Source: an uncultured Acetatifactor sp.
GTDB lineage: Bacteria; Bacillota; Clostridia; Lachnospirales; Lachnospiraceae
Direction of reading: 5' to 3'
NCBI GenBank assembly: GCA_910585615.1
Contig: CAJUFO010000005.1
Span: 59,526 to 107,833 of the forward strand
Length of the DNA stretch: 48,308 nt
The notes under the pieces are model-generated. The model had not been told where the DNA came from. It did not search any database and saw only the letters and a program-made list of their open reading frames with translations. The position numbers and the translations under genes are program-made. Shown here piece by piece: positions 5,969 to 15,635 of this stretch (within the stretch, counting starts at the first letter, position 1; every line of letters begins with the position of its first letter).

Positions 5969-8935
5969 TCACCATCCCCCTTCCCGGAGGGCTTCCATGA
6001 TGCTTTCCACGAAGCCCTCCTCTTTTGGTCCAAGACAGATCCCATACTCTGTCCCATGGATATACTCTGCCTCACAATTGAAATACTGCCTGGCGTCCGC
6101 CTCCAGCAGATAGGGATGGTCGCCCTGTAGTTTTACGGCCCCCTCCAGCTTCTCTGTGATGTCGTCCAGAAGCTGCACCTGGTCCTGGTTCACACGGAAG
6201 CGGTATACGGAGAGCTTTTTGGACAGCGTCACCTCCATCCTGGAATCGCTGTACACGTAGCGGTAGCCGGTGCAGGAGGCGACGGTGTCCAGCGCCAGAT
6301 GCTCGCCTGCCTCCCCTTTCAGCTTCTGGAATACATACTTGTTCTTCTCACTGACGCAGGCATTCAGCCAGGTCAGCGCCATCTGGGCCGCCGTCTGGTT
6401 CCCGGCCTGGCCCATGCGGTCCAGCGCCGCCACCGCCGCCGCTTTCCGGCTGTCGTCCAGCTCTTCAAAAGGCGCTCCCAGGGCCTCCTCTATCAGGGCC
6501 TCCAGGGCCTGGGCGTCCAGGGCGGAAATGCCCGGGATCTCGCCCTCCAGGCCGCCGGTTCCCGACCCATTGCCAGATTCGGTTCCTGCACCTGTGCCAG
6601 TTCCGGTTCCTGACTCGTTTCCTGTGCCGCTTCCGCTGCCAGTCCCTGTTCCGTTGCCAGACCCGGTTCCTGGCCCATTTCCTGTGCCAGCCCCGCTTCC
6701 GCCGCCAGTTCCCGACTCGTTTCCTGTGCCAGTTCCATCACCCGACCCGGTTCCTGCGCCGCTTCCCGTGCCAGTCCCAGCTCCTGTACCAGTCCCATCG
6801 CCAGACCCGGCTCCTGTGCCGCTTCCACTTCCCGCGCCAGTCCCAGTCCCGGCTCCAGTCCCGCCTCCGGCACCGGAAGCCTCCCCGCCCCCATACCTGC
6901 CATGGAGGCTGCTCTCCCTGCTGTCCAGGATGGCCTGCTCCGCCGCTTTTTCCGCCTCCCTGAAATCATTGTCGGAAGCCCGCAGCTTTTCCTGGATCTC
7001 CGCGATGGCGCTCTCCGCCCCCAAAGCGGACAGAGCGTCCAGCTTGCTGATGATGCTCTCCTGATTGTCCTTATTCCCCTCGGCGATCTCCAGGAGGGCC
7101 GCATCCTTAATCTGGCCGATCCGGTTCAGTACGGAGCTGCTGCCGGCCTGGTTCGCCGCCCTGGCCTTCTGGGCCGCGGAGCCGGAGGCGCTGGAGAGGA
7201 TGGCCAGGAGCCTTTGCTCCTCCGCCTGGATCTCCCGGTCCACCTGGGCGATCATGGCCTCATATTTCTTCGCCGTGCTCAGGTCGTTCCGGTCCCTGGC
7301 CCCGGCCTGCTCCTCCAAAAGCCTCGCCTTCTCCTCCTCCAGCTTCTCCATGTCCGAGGAGGCCTCGTCCCCCTCCTCCAGAGAGCGGGCCAGGGACTTC
7401 AGCCAGAGGATATGGGCGTCGATGCTCTCGCTGGCCTTGGACCGATAGTCGTCCGCCCGCAGCTGCCCGTACAGCGTCTCCGCATGCCCTATCCGCTGAT
7501 AGGAAAATTCCACCGCCTGACCGGCAGGCTGCCTTTTGGTCTTGGCCTGCAGCAGATATTGAAGCTCCAGCCTGGCCGCATCGGTCTTCGCCTTCTGATC
7601 CTCCAGCACCTGATTCCTGGCCGACTGGCTGGAGCCGCCTGCCACTGCGGTCTGATAGGCGCTGCAGGCCCCCTCCGTAAGCTTCTGGGCATACTTCGCA
7701 TCCGCCTGGGCGATCAGCTCCCCCTCCAGCAGGGCAAGCTCCGCGTCCGCGTCCGCCACCACATCCTCCTCCAGGTGGTACAGGGTCTTAAGCTCTAAGA
7801 GCAATGCCTCCATCCCCCCGCCAAAGCCCTGGGGAGCCATCCCCACCACAGCCATGCTCTTGGCGTGCTCGGCGTTCTTCAGTACCGTATCGCCCTCCTC
7901 CAGCATGTTGCCGCTGTGCTTGATATAGCTTTCCTGACAGTTCTCGATGGCAGTGCCGATGGCCTCTATGACCGAATTGTTCTCCACGAACTGCTCGTCA
8001 TCGTACCCATAGGACGCTTCCTCGTCCTTGTCCTCATCGTCCCCATCTTCCTCGCCATCCCCGTCTTCCTCACCGTCCCCGTCCTCTTCGCCCTCTTCGC
8101 CTTCCTCCCCCTCTTCCTCCGTCTCGTCCTCGTCCTCGCCATAATACTGGGAGCCGCCGCAGATGTCCTGGAGGACGCTGAGCTCATTGCCGTCCATCTG
8201 GGAGAGCCTGTAGAAGATCTCCGCCCTCCTCCTGGAATCGATCCTGCCCATCAGCGTGCTGACGATCTCCGCCAGTTCGTCCTTTCCCTGCGCCCGGAGG
8301 CTCTCATAGCAGCTCTGCAGCCCCGCAAGCTGCATATCGCATTCCTGGGTGATCTCATTCTGCAAATCCAGGCTGAAGAAGTCCCGCAGCTTCTCATAAT
8401 AATACCGGTCCACGCCTTTGCTTTCGGCTGAGAACGCATTGCTGTACTGAATCTTGATCGGCTCCAGCTCCGCCAGGTTGTAGAGATCGTAGGGGGATGG
8501 CTCGCTGAAGATATTTACCACATGGTCGTCCCTGGCGTCCCTTGTGATGCCGTCGGCGCCCGTGTAACAAGTCACCCAGAGAGGGAAAAGCTCAGACTCC
8601 TCCACCACGGTCCCCTCCCCCGCAAGGTCGGAAAGTCCCCCCGCGTCCGTGATGTCCATCCAGGCGCCCCCTGCCAGCTCCGACTTGTAGTACACATTCA
8701 TCTGGTTGGAATCCGAGGCGCTCTCCTGGGCCTTTTCATACAGCTCATCCGTCAGCCCCCGGACATGGATCAGGTAGGTCCCGATGAACAGCGTAGCGTC
8801 CTCCACCGTATGGGATGCCCGGAATGTCTCATAGGGAACCGCCTGGGATTCATCAAAGATCTTCCCCAGGGCCGTCTGCTGCCAGAAGCACCACAGCAAT
8901 ATGCAGCTTGCCCAAAATACTTTCCTGTTCTTCAT
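5969..8935 (-). CDS. Secreted acidic stalk-like protein with Gly/Thr/Ser linker
   Basis: A 988-residue protein with an N-terminal signal-type segment (KVFWASCILLWCFWQQTALG). An N-terminal domain of ~250 residues is followed by an extremely acidic run of Glu/Asp/Gly at about residues 267-305, then ~370 residues of charged helical coiled coil (for example MEKLEEEKARLLEEQ). Next comes a Gly/Thr/Ser-rich linker at about residues 680-795 and a C-terminal ~150-residue domain. That domain (DTVASCTGYRYVYSDSRMEV, then LLEADARQYFNCEAEYI) looks like the copper amine oxidase N-terminal or stalk-type domain of clostridial surface proteins. There is no LPxTG motif. The ATG overlaps the TolC-like gene's stop by four bases. 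It is probably exported and linked to the wall or the CIS base. Confidence 0.75.
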   Translation of the reverse strand: MKNRKVFWASCILLWCFWQQTALGKIFDESQAVPYETFRASHTVEDATLFIGTYLIHVRGLTDELYEKAQESASDSNQMNVYYKSELAGGAWMDITDAGGLSDLAGEGTVVEESELFPLWVTCYTGADGITRDARDDHVVNIFSEPSPYDLYNLAELEPIKIQYSNAFSAESKGVDRYYYEKLRDFFSLDLQNEITQECDMQLAGLQSCYESLRAQGKDELAEIVSTLMGRIDSRRRAEIFYRLSQMDGNELSVLQDICGGSQYYGEDEDETEEEGEEGEEGEEDGDGEEDGDGEEDGDDEDKDEEASYGYDDEQFVENNSVIEAIGTAIENCQESYIKHSGNMLEEGDTVLKNAEHAKSMAVVGMAPQGFGGGMEALLLELKTLYHLEEDVVADADAELALLEGELIAQADAKYAQKLTEGACSAYQTAVAGGSSQSARNQVLEDQKAKTDAARLELQYLLQAKTKRQPAGQAVEFSYQRIGHAETLYGQLRADDYRSKASESIDAHILWLKSLARSLEEGDEASSDMEKLEEEKARLLEEQAGARDRNDLSTAKKYEAMIAQVDREIQAEEQRLLAILSSASGSAAQKARAANQAGSSSVLNRIGQIKDAALLEIAEGNKDNQESIISKLDALSALGAESAIAEIQEKLRASDNDFREAEKAAEQAILDSRESSLHGRYGGGEASGAGGGTGAGTGTGAGSGSGTGAGSGDGTGTGAGTGTGSGAGTGSGDGTGTGNESGTGGGSGAGTGNGPGTGSGNGTGTGSGSGTGNESGTGTGTGAGTESGNGSGTGGLEGEIPGISALDAQALEALIEEALGAPFEELDDSRKAAAVAALDRMGQAGNQTAAQMALTWLNACVSEKNKYVFQKLKGEAGEHLALDTVASCTGYRYVYSDSRMEVTLSKKLSVYRFRVNQDQVQLLDDITEKLEGAVKLQGDHPYLLEADARQYFNCEAEYIHGTEYGICLGPKEEGFVESIMEALREGGW
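6545..6890 (-). repeat. Low-complexity Gly/Thr/Ser linker repeat
   Basis: About 115 codons made almost only of GTG, GSG, GNESGTG and GAGTG units, encoded by imperfect 6-18 bp repeats that use varied codons. It divides the coiled-coil part from the C-terminal domain of the acidic exported protein. Such a stretch should be an extended, flexible spacer, suited to crossing a cell wall. Length variation by slippage is likely. Confidence 0.85.
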
Positions 8936-10980
8936 GTTCCCTCCTGGATCTTCATCAGCTTCTGGCCGCCAGTCTCAAAATACCCGGTATACAGGAGCCC
9001 GGAACCCTCGTCGAAAAACTCGATGACCAGCTCCTCCATGCCCCCCTGCACCAAGGACAGATGCCGAAACTGCGCATCGATGGGCAAAAGCTCCTCTCCC
9101 AACAGATAACTGCCCTCCTGGTTCCGGATCCGGTAGTAGCCGATCCCCTCCGACAGCTCCGGCGAAAGGGCGATGCCCACCAGCCCTGTCTCCGGGTGGC
9201 TCTCCACGGTGTAGGTACCAATCTGCAGCGCCTCCTGCTCCCTGACCTGATACTCCCTCACGATGGAGAGGGGCCCGCTGTAGGCCTCCGGGTCGATGAT
9301 ACAGTCGTCCACGAACTGGCCGTTATTGTAGAACCGAAGCTTCACCTCGCCCACCTCGTCCACGGAGAGCCCCAGATGCCGTATGACGCTGCCGATCTCC
9401 GTGCGCTCCCCGATCTGTATCTGGTCGCACCACAGCTCGAAATGCGTAATCTCCACTTCAAAGTCAGAGGGAATGCTGACCCCGGCCCTGAATTCCTGCT
9501 GCTCAACGATCGGCTCGATATAGTAATACGCGCCCTCCGCGTACTCCTCCACGTAGGACTCCCCGCCGTCCCCCGCGTTCAGGTCGGCCGCCGTCCCCTC
9601 CAAAAGCGCGGTCACGCCCCCACAGGTGAGGCGGTCAAAGGAGTACAGGGCCTGGGAATAGTCCCCCAGCGCCTCATGCCTTTCCTGCTGCAGCTCCTCG
9701 TGGGCGGACAGGGAAGTGCTGTATTCCTCATAGGTCAGCTCTCCCATACGGTTCAGCGCCGCCTCCGCCTGGAGGCTCTTCTCCCCCTGGGCCACCTGCT
9801 CCGACAGGGTGTCATAGGCATTGCGCATGCTGACCAGGTTGTTGAAGCTCTCCTCCACCTGCTGCCTTAAGGAGCGCTCCTCATTCTGCTTCTCCAAAAG
9901 GGCATCCTGATATTCCAGCGCCGCCTCGTACAGCGCATAGGGCTCATCCTCCACATAGCGGATGCCTGAGATCTGCCCCTTGAACCACTCCTTGGGGATC
10001 CGGATGAACAGGATCCTCACGCTCCCCTGCCAGGGCTCGTCGATGGCCTGCAGGAACTCCTCATACTGCTTCTTGAAAGCCTTCTGGCTGATCTTCTGTC
10101 CCGCGATGACCTGGTTGACGAAATCGGAGATATAGGACATCTTGCCGCCGTACTGCCCCTCCATGAGCTGGTAGTTCGTCCGCAGCGCCGTCAGGGCGGT
10201 GGTGGCGTCCAGAGAGACCTCATAATAAGTCTCATCATGGTCCAGGGTATACTCGATCAGCCCGCTCAGACTGCTCCTGTCCATGCGGGAGGACACGAAA
10301 GGATCCTCAAAGCGGTATCCCGTGGTCACGTCCATGCCGATCAGCTCCGACAGCTTCTTCTTGTCCGCGCCCAGGTTCCTTTGGTCCAAGGCTATCTGGT
10401 CGTTCAGGGCCTTTCTGGAGCGCTCCATGGCATCCACGTCCCCCTGGGCCGCCTCCCCGGTCAGGAGCCTGGCGCGGTTCTTCTGGAGCGTGCGCTCCAG
10501 GACCGCAAGCCTTTCCTCCTGGAAAGCGATTTTCTCCTCCAGGATCACCATGTCCACATACAGATTGGACACATCCTCATACACCTGCAGCCTCTGGTCC
10601 GTCATCTGATGCTTTATGGCATCGATCTGGGCCTGGATCTGTATGGGCTTGAACTCGAACTCATAGGCCTCCGCCAGGTCCGGCTTCTCCGGGAACTTGA
10701 ACGACAGAAGCGGCGACCAGCGAAAGGTGGACATGTTCTTTTTCTTCACCTGGATGGATTTCACCGCCTGGCGGAGGGAAGCCTCCTTCACGTTCAGCTC
10801 GCTTTCCAGCTTCTCCAGCTTCGGGCTGTTGGCCACGCCGCTTTTCTTCGCCATGTCCAGGGTCAGGAGCTGGCCCTGGGCCGCCTGCACCCGCAGGATG
10901 CCCCCCGGACACAGCCCTCCCGCCAGGGACAGGATCAAAAGAAGCGCAAGCCATCTGCGGCAGACTGCTCTTTTCCTCAT
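8932..10980 (-). CDS. Secreted TolC-like coiled-coil protein
   Basis: A 682-residue protein with a signal peptide (RWLALLLILSLAGGLCPGG, then VQAAQG). Residues ~35-460 have the layout of the TolC/outer membrane efflux family: paired long helices (LEKLESELNVKEASLRQAVK; YVDMVILEEKIAFQEERLA, then LTGEAAQGDVDAMERS) and a second similar half with LRQQVEESFNNLVSMRNAYD. The last ~200 residues are a separate beta-rich region. TolC proteins normally form outer-membrane channels, which a monoderm lacks, so this is probably a periplasm/wall-spanning tube or adaptor. Start and stop both overlap neighbours by four bases (ATGA). Confidence 0.75.
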   Translation of the reverse strand: MRKRAVCRRWLALLLILSLAGGLCPGGILRVQAAQGQLLTLDMAKKSGVANSPKLEKLESELNVKEASLRQAVKSIQVKKKNMSTFRWSPLLSFKFPEKPDLAEAYEFEFKPIQIQAQIDAIKHQMTDQRLQVYEDVSNLYVDMVILEEKIAFQEERLAVLERTLQKNRARLLTGEAAQGDVDAMERSRKALNDQIALDQRNLGADKKKLSELIGMDVTTGYRFEDPFVSSRMDRSSLSGLIEYTLDHDETYYEVSLDATTALTALRTNYQLMEGQYGGKMSYISDFVNQVIAGQKISQKAFKKQYEEFLQAIDEPWQGSVRILFIRIPKEWFKGQISGIRYVEDEPYALYEAALEYQDALLEKQNEERSLRQQVEESFNNLVSMRNAYDTLSEQVAQGEKSLQAEAALNRMGELTYEEYSTSLSAHEELQQERHEALGDYSQALYSFDRLTCGGVTALLEGTAADLNAGDGGESYVEEYAEGAYYYIEPIVEQQEFRAGVSIPSDFEVEITHFELWCDQIQIGERTEIGSVIRHLGLSVDEVGEVKLRFYNNGQFVDDCIIDPEAYSGPLSIVREYQVREQEALQIGTYTVESHPETGLVGIALSPELSEGIGYYRIRNQEGSYLLGEELLPIDAQFRHLSLVQGGMEELVIEFFDEGSGLLYTGYFETGGQKLMKIQEGT

Positions 10981-12215
10981 ACGGCCCCCTCTCCCATCCG
11001 CTCAATGGTATAAAAGGAGAATCCCTCTTCCCTGTCCTGGCAGATGAAATGGTAGATCAGCCCGTCCCTGTGGAAAGAATACAGATACACCGTATAGCTC
11101 TGGTCATATCCCTCCACCTGGTAATAGTCCTCATATTCGGAAGAAAGCTCCATCTCCACTTCCCGCCTGAATCCGATCCCCGTGCCCCTGGAGGTCACCC
11201 GGCCCACGGCCACGGCCTCCGGCAGCGTGATGGCGGCATTGCCCGCATAGTCCTCTTTCCCGAAATATTCCCTCAGCTCGCCGATGTCCCTGCAGGCTTT
11301 CTCTCCCCCCTGGAAAGAGTCCTGCAATACCAGCACCTGTTCCACCGTCCGTTCCCCGTCCAGGGTCTGCGCCTCCCCGGTTCCGGCGTACATGGCCCCG
11401 ATGTCCTCCAAGACCACCGCGAAGTCCTGGCCGCACTCATACAGCGTCCGCCTTCCCTGGTAGGCCTGGGACACCTCCGACACCTTCTTCCCAAGCAGGG
11501 CGCTGTACAGAAGCCCATCCTGGCTGAACGCGCCGGTGTAGACGGGATTCCCTCCGGCATCGTAGAGCTTCCCCTCCCCTTCCCGCTTCCCCAGGGAAAA
11601 TTCCCCCTCATAGGCCAGGCTCCCGGTCTCCCGATAGAGCTTCCCGCTGCCATGGAACAGATTCTGCTCGAACTCCCCCACGTACATGACAGTGCCGTCG
11701 TCATAATAGCGGGTGCCATTGCCCTGGTAGCAGTTCTTCAGGAAATTCCCCTGATACACGATGCCCCCCTGGGGATTATACAGAGTGCCATACCCGGTGA
11801 CGCTGCCCTTCTCCACCTGGCCCTCATAGGCCAGATAGCCGGATTCCCCCAGGATGCGGACCTTCTCCTCCGCAAAGCGCAGCAGGATGGAATCATACGC
11901 ATAGGTCTTCACCCTCTCCGCCTTGCCGGAGGGCAGGACGGAATGGACGCTGAACAGATAGTAGAGGCTCAGCACGCCCACTACCACCACCAGGGCGATG
12001 GCCAGGCGCCTGCTGATGAGCCAGCCAAAAGCTTCATAGTAGTCCTTCTTGTGCCTGGGCCTGACATTCAGAAGAGAGGCAAAGAAGTCCCGGATCTTTG
12101 AGATCACACGGGTCCGGATGAAATTCCAGCTGGTCCAGAGCTTGACCTTCGTCACCAATGGCGTGACCTTCGCCTTGGCGGATGTGATCAGCACCTTAAA
12201 CAGATTGTCTCCCAC
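10977..12215 (-). CDS. Membrane-anchored MORN-repeat protein
   Basis: A 412-residue protein. The basic N-terminal ~70 residues are cytoplasmic by the positive-inside rule, then one membrane segment (LAIALVVVVGVLSLYYLF, near residue 80). After this come about five MORN-type repeats (YEGQVEKGSVTGYGTLY; YQGNFLKNCYQGNGTRYY; YVGEFEQNLFHGSGKLY; YEGEFSLGKREGEGKLY; YTGAF). The C-terminal ~170 residues are an unassigned domain ending in an aromatic-rich strand set. The start is GTG at 12215, with AGGAGG 9 bases upstream. MORN repeats often mediate protein or lipid contacts, so an outward-facing scaffold role at the membrane is plausible. Confidence 0.8.
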   Translation of the reverse strand: MGDNLFKVLITSAKAKVTPLVTKVKLWTSWNFIRTRVISKIRDFFASLLNVRPRHKKDYYEAFGWLISRRLAIALVVVVGVLSLYYLFSVHSVLPSGKAERVKTYAYDSILLRFAEEKVRILGESGYLAYEGQVEKGSVTGYGTLYNPQGGIVYQGNFLKNCYQGNGTRYYDDGTVMYVGEFEQNLFHGSGKLYRETGSLAYEGEFSLGKREGEGKLYDAGGNPVYTGAFSQDGLLYSALLGKKVSEVSQAYQGRRTLYECGQDFAVVLEDIGAMYAGTGEAQTLDGERTVEQVLVLQDSFQGGEKACRDIGELREYFGKEDYAGNAAITLPEAVAVGRVTSRGTGIGFRREVEMELSSEYEDYYQVEGYDQSYTVYLYSFHRDGLIYHFICQDREEGFSFYTIERMGEGAV

Positions 12216-12267
12216 CGGTCCTTCCCTCCTTTCTCATGGAAGCTTCGCATCCAGGAAGCCGCGCGTT

Positions 12268-14727
12268 TTACGCCTCTGCCCCGGGCAGCCAGAGCCTGCA
12301 CACATCGCCCTTTACATCTGTCTCATTCAGATATCTCTCACAGGTGAACAGATACCAGGTGGCCATGGCATCCTCCGGATTCTCCCGCAGCACCTCGTTG
12401 AACGCGTTCCTGGCCAGATAGAAGTCATGCTGATAGAACAGCTCGATCCCTTTCTGGAATTTCGGATCGGTCTGGGCCTTCCGCTTCCCCTCCCGCAGGG
12501 GGCAGGCGTCCAGCACCTCATACAGCCGGATCCGCTCATTGGTACGGGCGATCCACAGATACCCCAGATAGCGCAACGGGCTCTCCAGATGCTCCCTGTC
12601 CTTCACGCTCTCCGTGATCACCAGCGGCAGGTTCAGGGACCGGAACCATCCCGCATACCGCTCCAGCTCCTCCATCTCCCGGGACAGAAGATAGGGGAGG
12701 CTGTGCTTCTTCGTGCCCGCCACGCCGTATGTATACTGGGAATAGTGCAGCAAGATCCCTGCTTTTTCCCTTCCCTGGCCCTCTTCCCCGCGTTTCGCGA
12801 AATCCTGCATCAGCGCCACGCCGAAAGCCGCCGTGTCCCTGGACTCCTCCAGAAAGAGCATCTTCATCATATCCAGGCCGCAGTGGCCGGACACGAAGAA
12901 GCCCCCGCTCCTCTCCTGATGCTCCTCGATCAGGGACACGAAGCTGCCGATCTCTTCCGCAGGCCCCCTCTCCCCGTCTTCCCCTCCCGCCGCGGAGATC
13001 ACCGCCATGGTCCCGTGCAAAAGCACCATGTCCCCGCTGCTTACCTCCGTGATGGAATCCTTGCCCAGGATCTTCTCGATGTTCTTGGGCGCGAAGCGGT
13101 AACAGGATTCAAAGATCCGGTATTTCGTATAGTTGATCCTGCTGATGGTCTTGCGGATCTCCATCAGGCTGTTCCACATGAAGTCCACGTCTTTCCCGTG
13201 GACAGCCTCCTTCCTGATCTGGGTCTCCCCGCCCGCCAGCGCCTGCATGGCCCCGGCCAGCCTCTTGAGCTCCCTGCCCTGCAGGAGCAGGAGCCAGACC
13301 GCCACAGCGCTGCCGATCAGGAACACGCATGCGCTGTAGAGGAAAGGCGATATGCGGCTTCTGAAAGAAGCGTCCGCATCCTCCTCCAGCCTGGCGATCC
13401 CGGCCAGCACATACGCCGGGGTCAGATCCTCCGAGGCGGCTGCCCCGATCGCCTGGTGGGCCTCCCCATCGATGCCGATCAGCATGCTGTTCTCCCGCCC
13501 GCCCTCTACCAGGCTCTGGATCAGCTTCCCTGTGCCCACGCCGTACACTTCCTCGAATATCTGGCCGTTCCTGCCACTGACGCTGACCAGGATCCTGTGG
13601 TCGTCGCTGCGCACCAGGCAGATGTCCACGAAGATTCTGGAAATGTCATCATGGCGGACGAACCTGGACAGCTGCGCCTGGAGGGCCTGGTAATCCGCCC
13701 CCTGGTAAAAGCCCTCTTCCTCCGGGTGGAACCTGGCCGGATCCCCCATCTCCTCGGCCAGGGCCCTGACATAGTAATGGCCGAATCGCTCCGCCTCCTC
13801 TTCCCTGGCCCTCTCCTGGATCCGGGGCACCCGCACCGCTCCCGCCACTGTGATCACAAGCAGCGCCAGCTCCACCACCGCGATCGCGTATACGGTATGG
13901 CTCCGGTTGCGGAGAACGCTTAAGAACAGCCACAGCACCCCGTAGCCTACGATCAGCAGGGCGCCGTACAGGAGCATCCGCTCCCTGCGGACCTTCATGA
14001 TCTGCCCCATGGACAGGCTCCTGTACCAGAAAGCCCCCTGGAGCTTCTCCCCCGCCTGGAAGTCCTCCACCCCGCTTCCGTCGTCCAGGTGGTAGAGGAA
14101 TGCCCCATCCTCATACCTGGCCTCGATCAGGGTATGCTCCACGGGGCTGTAGCCCATCTGCACAGGCTTCTTCACAGAGGGCGCCTCTTCCTTCGTCTGC
14201 TCCTGCTCCCCTGCCGCTTCGCTCTCCAGCGCCTCCTTCTCCACGAAATAAGCTCCCGCGGATGTCTGGCCCTCCAGCACTGCCGTCAGGTAGAACCCCT
14301 GGGCTTCCGCGTGGAAGCCGGTCAATGTCCCCGGCTGATGCAGGGTGAATTCCGGCGTCTTCGCCAGCACCCGCCCCTGGTCGTCGAACTCCACGATTCG
14401 GTACTGCAGGGCCGCATCCTGCCCAGCCGCCTTTTTCACCATGAGCCCGTAGAGGGCCTCCTCATAGTCGATCCTGGCAAAAAAGCTGCCCTTTTCCACA
14501 GCGGAGGCCAAAGAGACCTCCTGCACCGTCCCCTGGGAATCCATCACGTAGAGGATCCCGTCCCTTTCCATATTTTCCACCAGATAGATCCGGTCCCCTA
14601 CCGCGCACCCGTCCAGATAGGCGGACCTGGTCCTCTCCCTGCTCCAGCTCAGGCCGTCCGCAAAGGCAAGGACAGCCACCGCCATCATCCACGCAAGCGC
14701 CACTATGTATGGAATGTGTCTCTTCAT
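12268..14727 (-). CDS. Membrane receptor with degenerate class III adenylate cyclase domain and TPR
   Basis: An 819-residue protein. It has an N-terminal signal anchor, an extracytoplasmic region to ~250, two membrane helices (~255-303), a second sensor-like region, another helix (YSACVFLIGSAVAVWLLLLQ), a HAMP-like stretch, then the pre-catalytic motif seen in class III cyclases (YRFAPKNIEKILGKDSI). The cyclase fold continues to RYLGYLWIA and IRLYEVLDACP, followed by a TPR-like tail (QHDFYLARNAFNEVLRENPE). At the spot where active enzymes have FSDI with a metal-binding Asp, this protein reads AVISAA, so it is probably inactive. It lies inside the CIS operon and may be a signal receptor or pseudoenzyme scaffold. 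Confidence 0.8.
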   Translation of the reverse strand: MKRHIPYIVALAWMMAVAVLAFADGLSWSRERTRSAYLDGCAVGDRIYLVENMERDGILYVMDSQGTVQEVSLASAVEKGSFFARIDYEEALYGLMVKKAAGQDAALQYRIVEFDDQGRVLAKTPEFTLHQPGTLTGFHAEAQGFYLTAVLEGQTSAGAYFVEKEALESEAAGEQEQTKEEAPSVKKPVQMGYSPVEHTLIEARYEDGAFLYHLDDGSGVEDFQAGEKLQGAFWYRSLSMGQIMKVRRERMLLYGALLIVGYGVLWLFLSVLRNRSHTVYAIAVVELALLVITVAGAVRVPRIQERAREEEAERFGHYYVRALAEEMGDPARFHPEEEGFYQGADYQALQAQLSRFVRHDDISRIFVDICLVRSDDHRILVSVSGRNGQIFEEVYGVGTGKLIQSLVEGGRENSMLIGIDGEAHQAIGAAASEDLTPAYVLAGIARLEEDADASFRSRISPFLYSACVFLIGSAVAVWLLLLQGRELKRLAGAMQALAGGETQIRKEAVHGKDVDFMWNSLMEIRKTISRINYTKYRIFESCYRFAPKNIEKILGKDSITEVSSGDMVLLHGTMAVISAAGGEDGERGPAEEIGSFVSLIEEHQERSGGFFVSGHCGLDMMKMLFLEESRDTAAFGVALMQDFAKRGEEGQGREKAGILLHYSQYTYGVAGTKKHSLPYLLSREMEELERYAGWFRSLNLPLVITESVKDREHLESPLRYLGYLWIARTNERIRLYEVLDACPLREGKRKAQTDPKFQKGIELFYQHDFYLARNAFNEVLRENPEDAMATWYLFTCERYLNETDVKGDVCRLWLPGAEA

Positions 14728-14748
14728 AACGCGTTATCCTTTCAACCT

Positions 14749-15594
14749 TTACCTGGTGAGCGTCTCTGTCCCGATCGTCTCGAATCCGTTAAAAAACAGA
14801 CGCAGCCATGGAATGTCCCCCACGATCAGCTGGGTGAGCAGGGAGACGATGACGAAAAAGGCAAGCACGGCGCACAGATACAGCAGGAACCGGAACATCC
14901 CGTCCTGATTCCTGCGAAACCACCCTGCGATCCGTTTCCGGATGCCCTTCTTTTTCCCGGGAGCCGCCGTGATCCGGATATCCTTGTACAGCTCCGTGAG
15001 CTTCCGGTAGCTCTTCCTGGCGATTTTCTTTTCCAGAAGCCTGTAGCTGAATGCCTTCTGGGAGGACTTGGGCCGCAGGAGATCCCGCAGGATGGACGCG
15101 CACTGTACCACGCAGTCCCGCTCGGTCCTGGCGGGGTCCAGTTCCTCCAGGTCGATCTGATGGCCCAGACAGACCGTGTGGTCCTTTGCCAGATGAAGCT
15201 GTCCCTGTTCCAGGATCAGATACAGGACCGGATAGGGGAGATTGGAGGTGATGCAGGCCATGATGACGCTGATGCACACATTCTCGCATTCTGCCAGCGT
15301 GTAGGACTCCCCCATATAGAAATCCTTCAGAGGGCGCTCCTGCTGATAGGCGAATACCATGCAGAAAGCTCCCTGATCCGAAAAGCTGTCGATATAGGAG
15401 TCCTGTGCCGTAAGGTGCGCCTGCTCGAACACCTCCAGATAGGTCTTGACTGTCTGATGTTCCTTGATTGCCAGCAGCGTGTACAGATTCCGGGCCGATG
15501 TATTTAGATCCTCACATATGACGATGTCGTTCGTCCTGCTCTTTTTCACAATGCGGACACATCGAAGCTTCATCCTCTGTGATTGATAGAACAT
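14749..15594 (-). CDS. Tail-anchored pseudokinase-like protein
   Basis: A 281-residue protein with one membrane helix near the C-terminus (MFRFLLYLCAVLAFFVIVSL), so most of it faces the cytoplasm. The soluble part has the outline of a protein kinase fold: LYTLLAIKEHQTVKTYLEVF where strand 3 and the alpha-C helix would be, a hinge-like CMVFAYQQERPLKDFY, and LHLAKDHTVCLGHQIDLEEL where the catalytic and activation loops would be. No HRD or DFG motif is visible, so catalysis is unlikely. AAGGAG precedes the ATG, and it ends 21 bp before the cyclase-like gene. The pseudokinase assignment is an inference from pattern; a structure prediction would settle it. Confidence 0.6.
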   Translation of the reverse strand: MFYQSQRMKLRCVRIVKKSRTNDIVICEDLNTSARNLYTLLAIKEHQTVKTYLEVFEQAHLTAQDSYIDSFSDQGAFCMVFAYQQERPLKDFYMGESYTLAECENVCISVIMACITSNLPYPVLYLILEQGQLHLAKDHTVCLGHQIDLEELDPARTERDCVVQCASILRDLLRPKSSQKAFSYRLLEKKIARKSYRKLTELYKDIRITAAPGKKKGIRKRIAGWFRRNQDGMFRFLLYLCAVLAFFVIVSLLTQLIVGDIPWLRLFFNGFETIGTETLTR

Positions 15595-15635
15595 CTCTGC
15601 CGTTCTCCTTTTTTGATTTCCCGAAACGCTTATGC

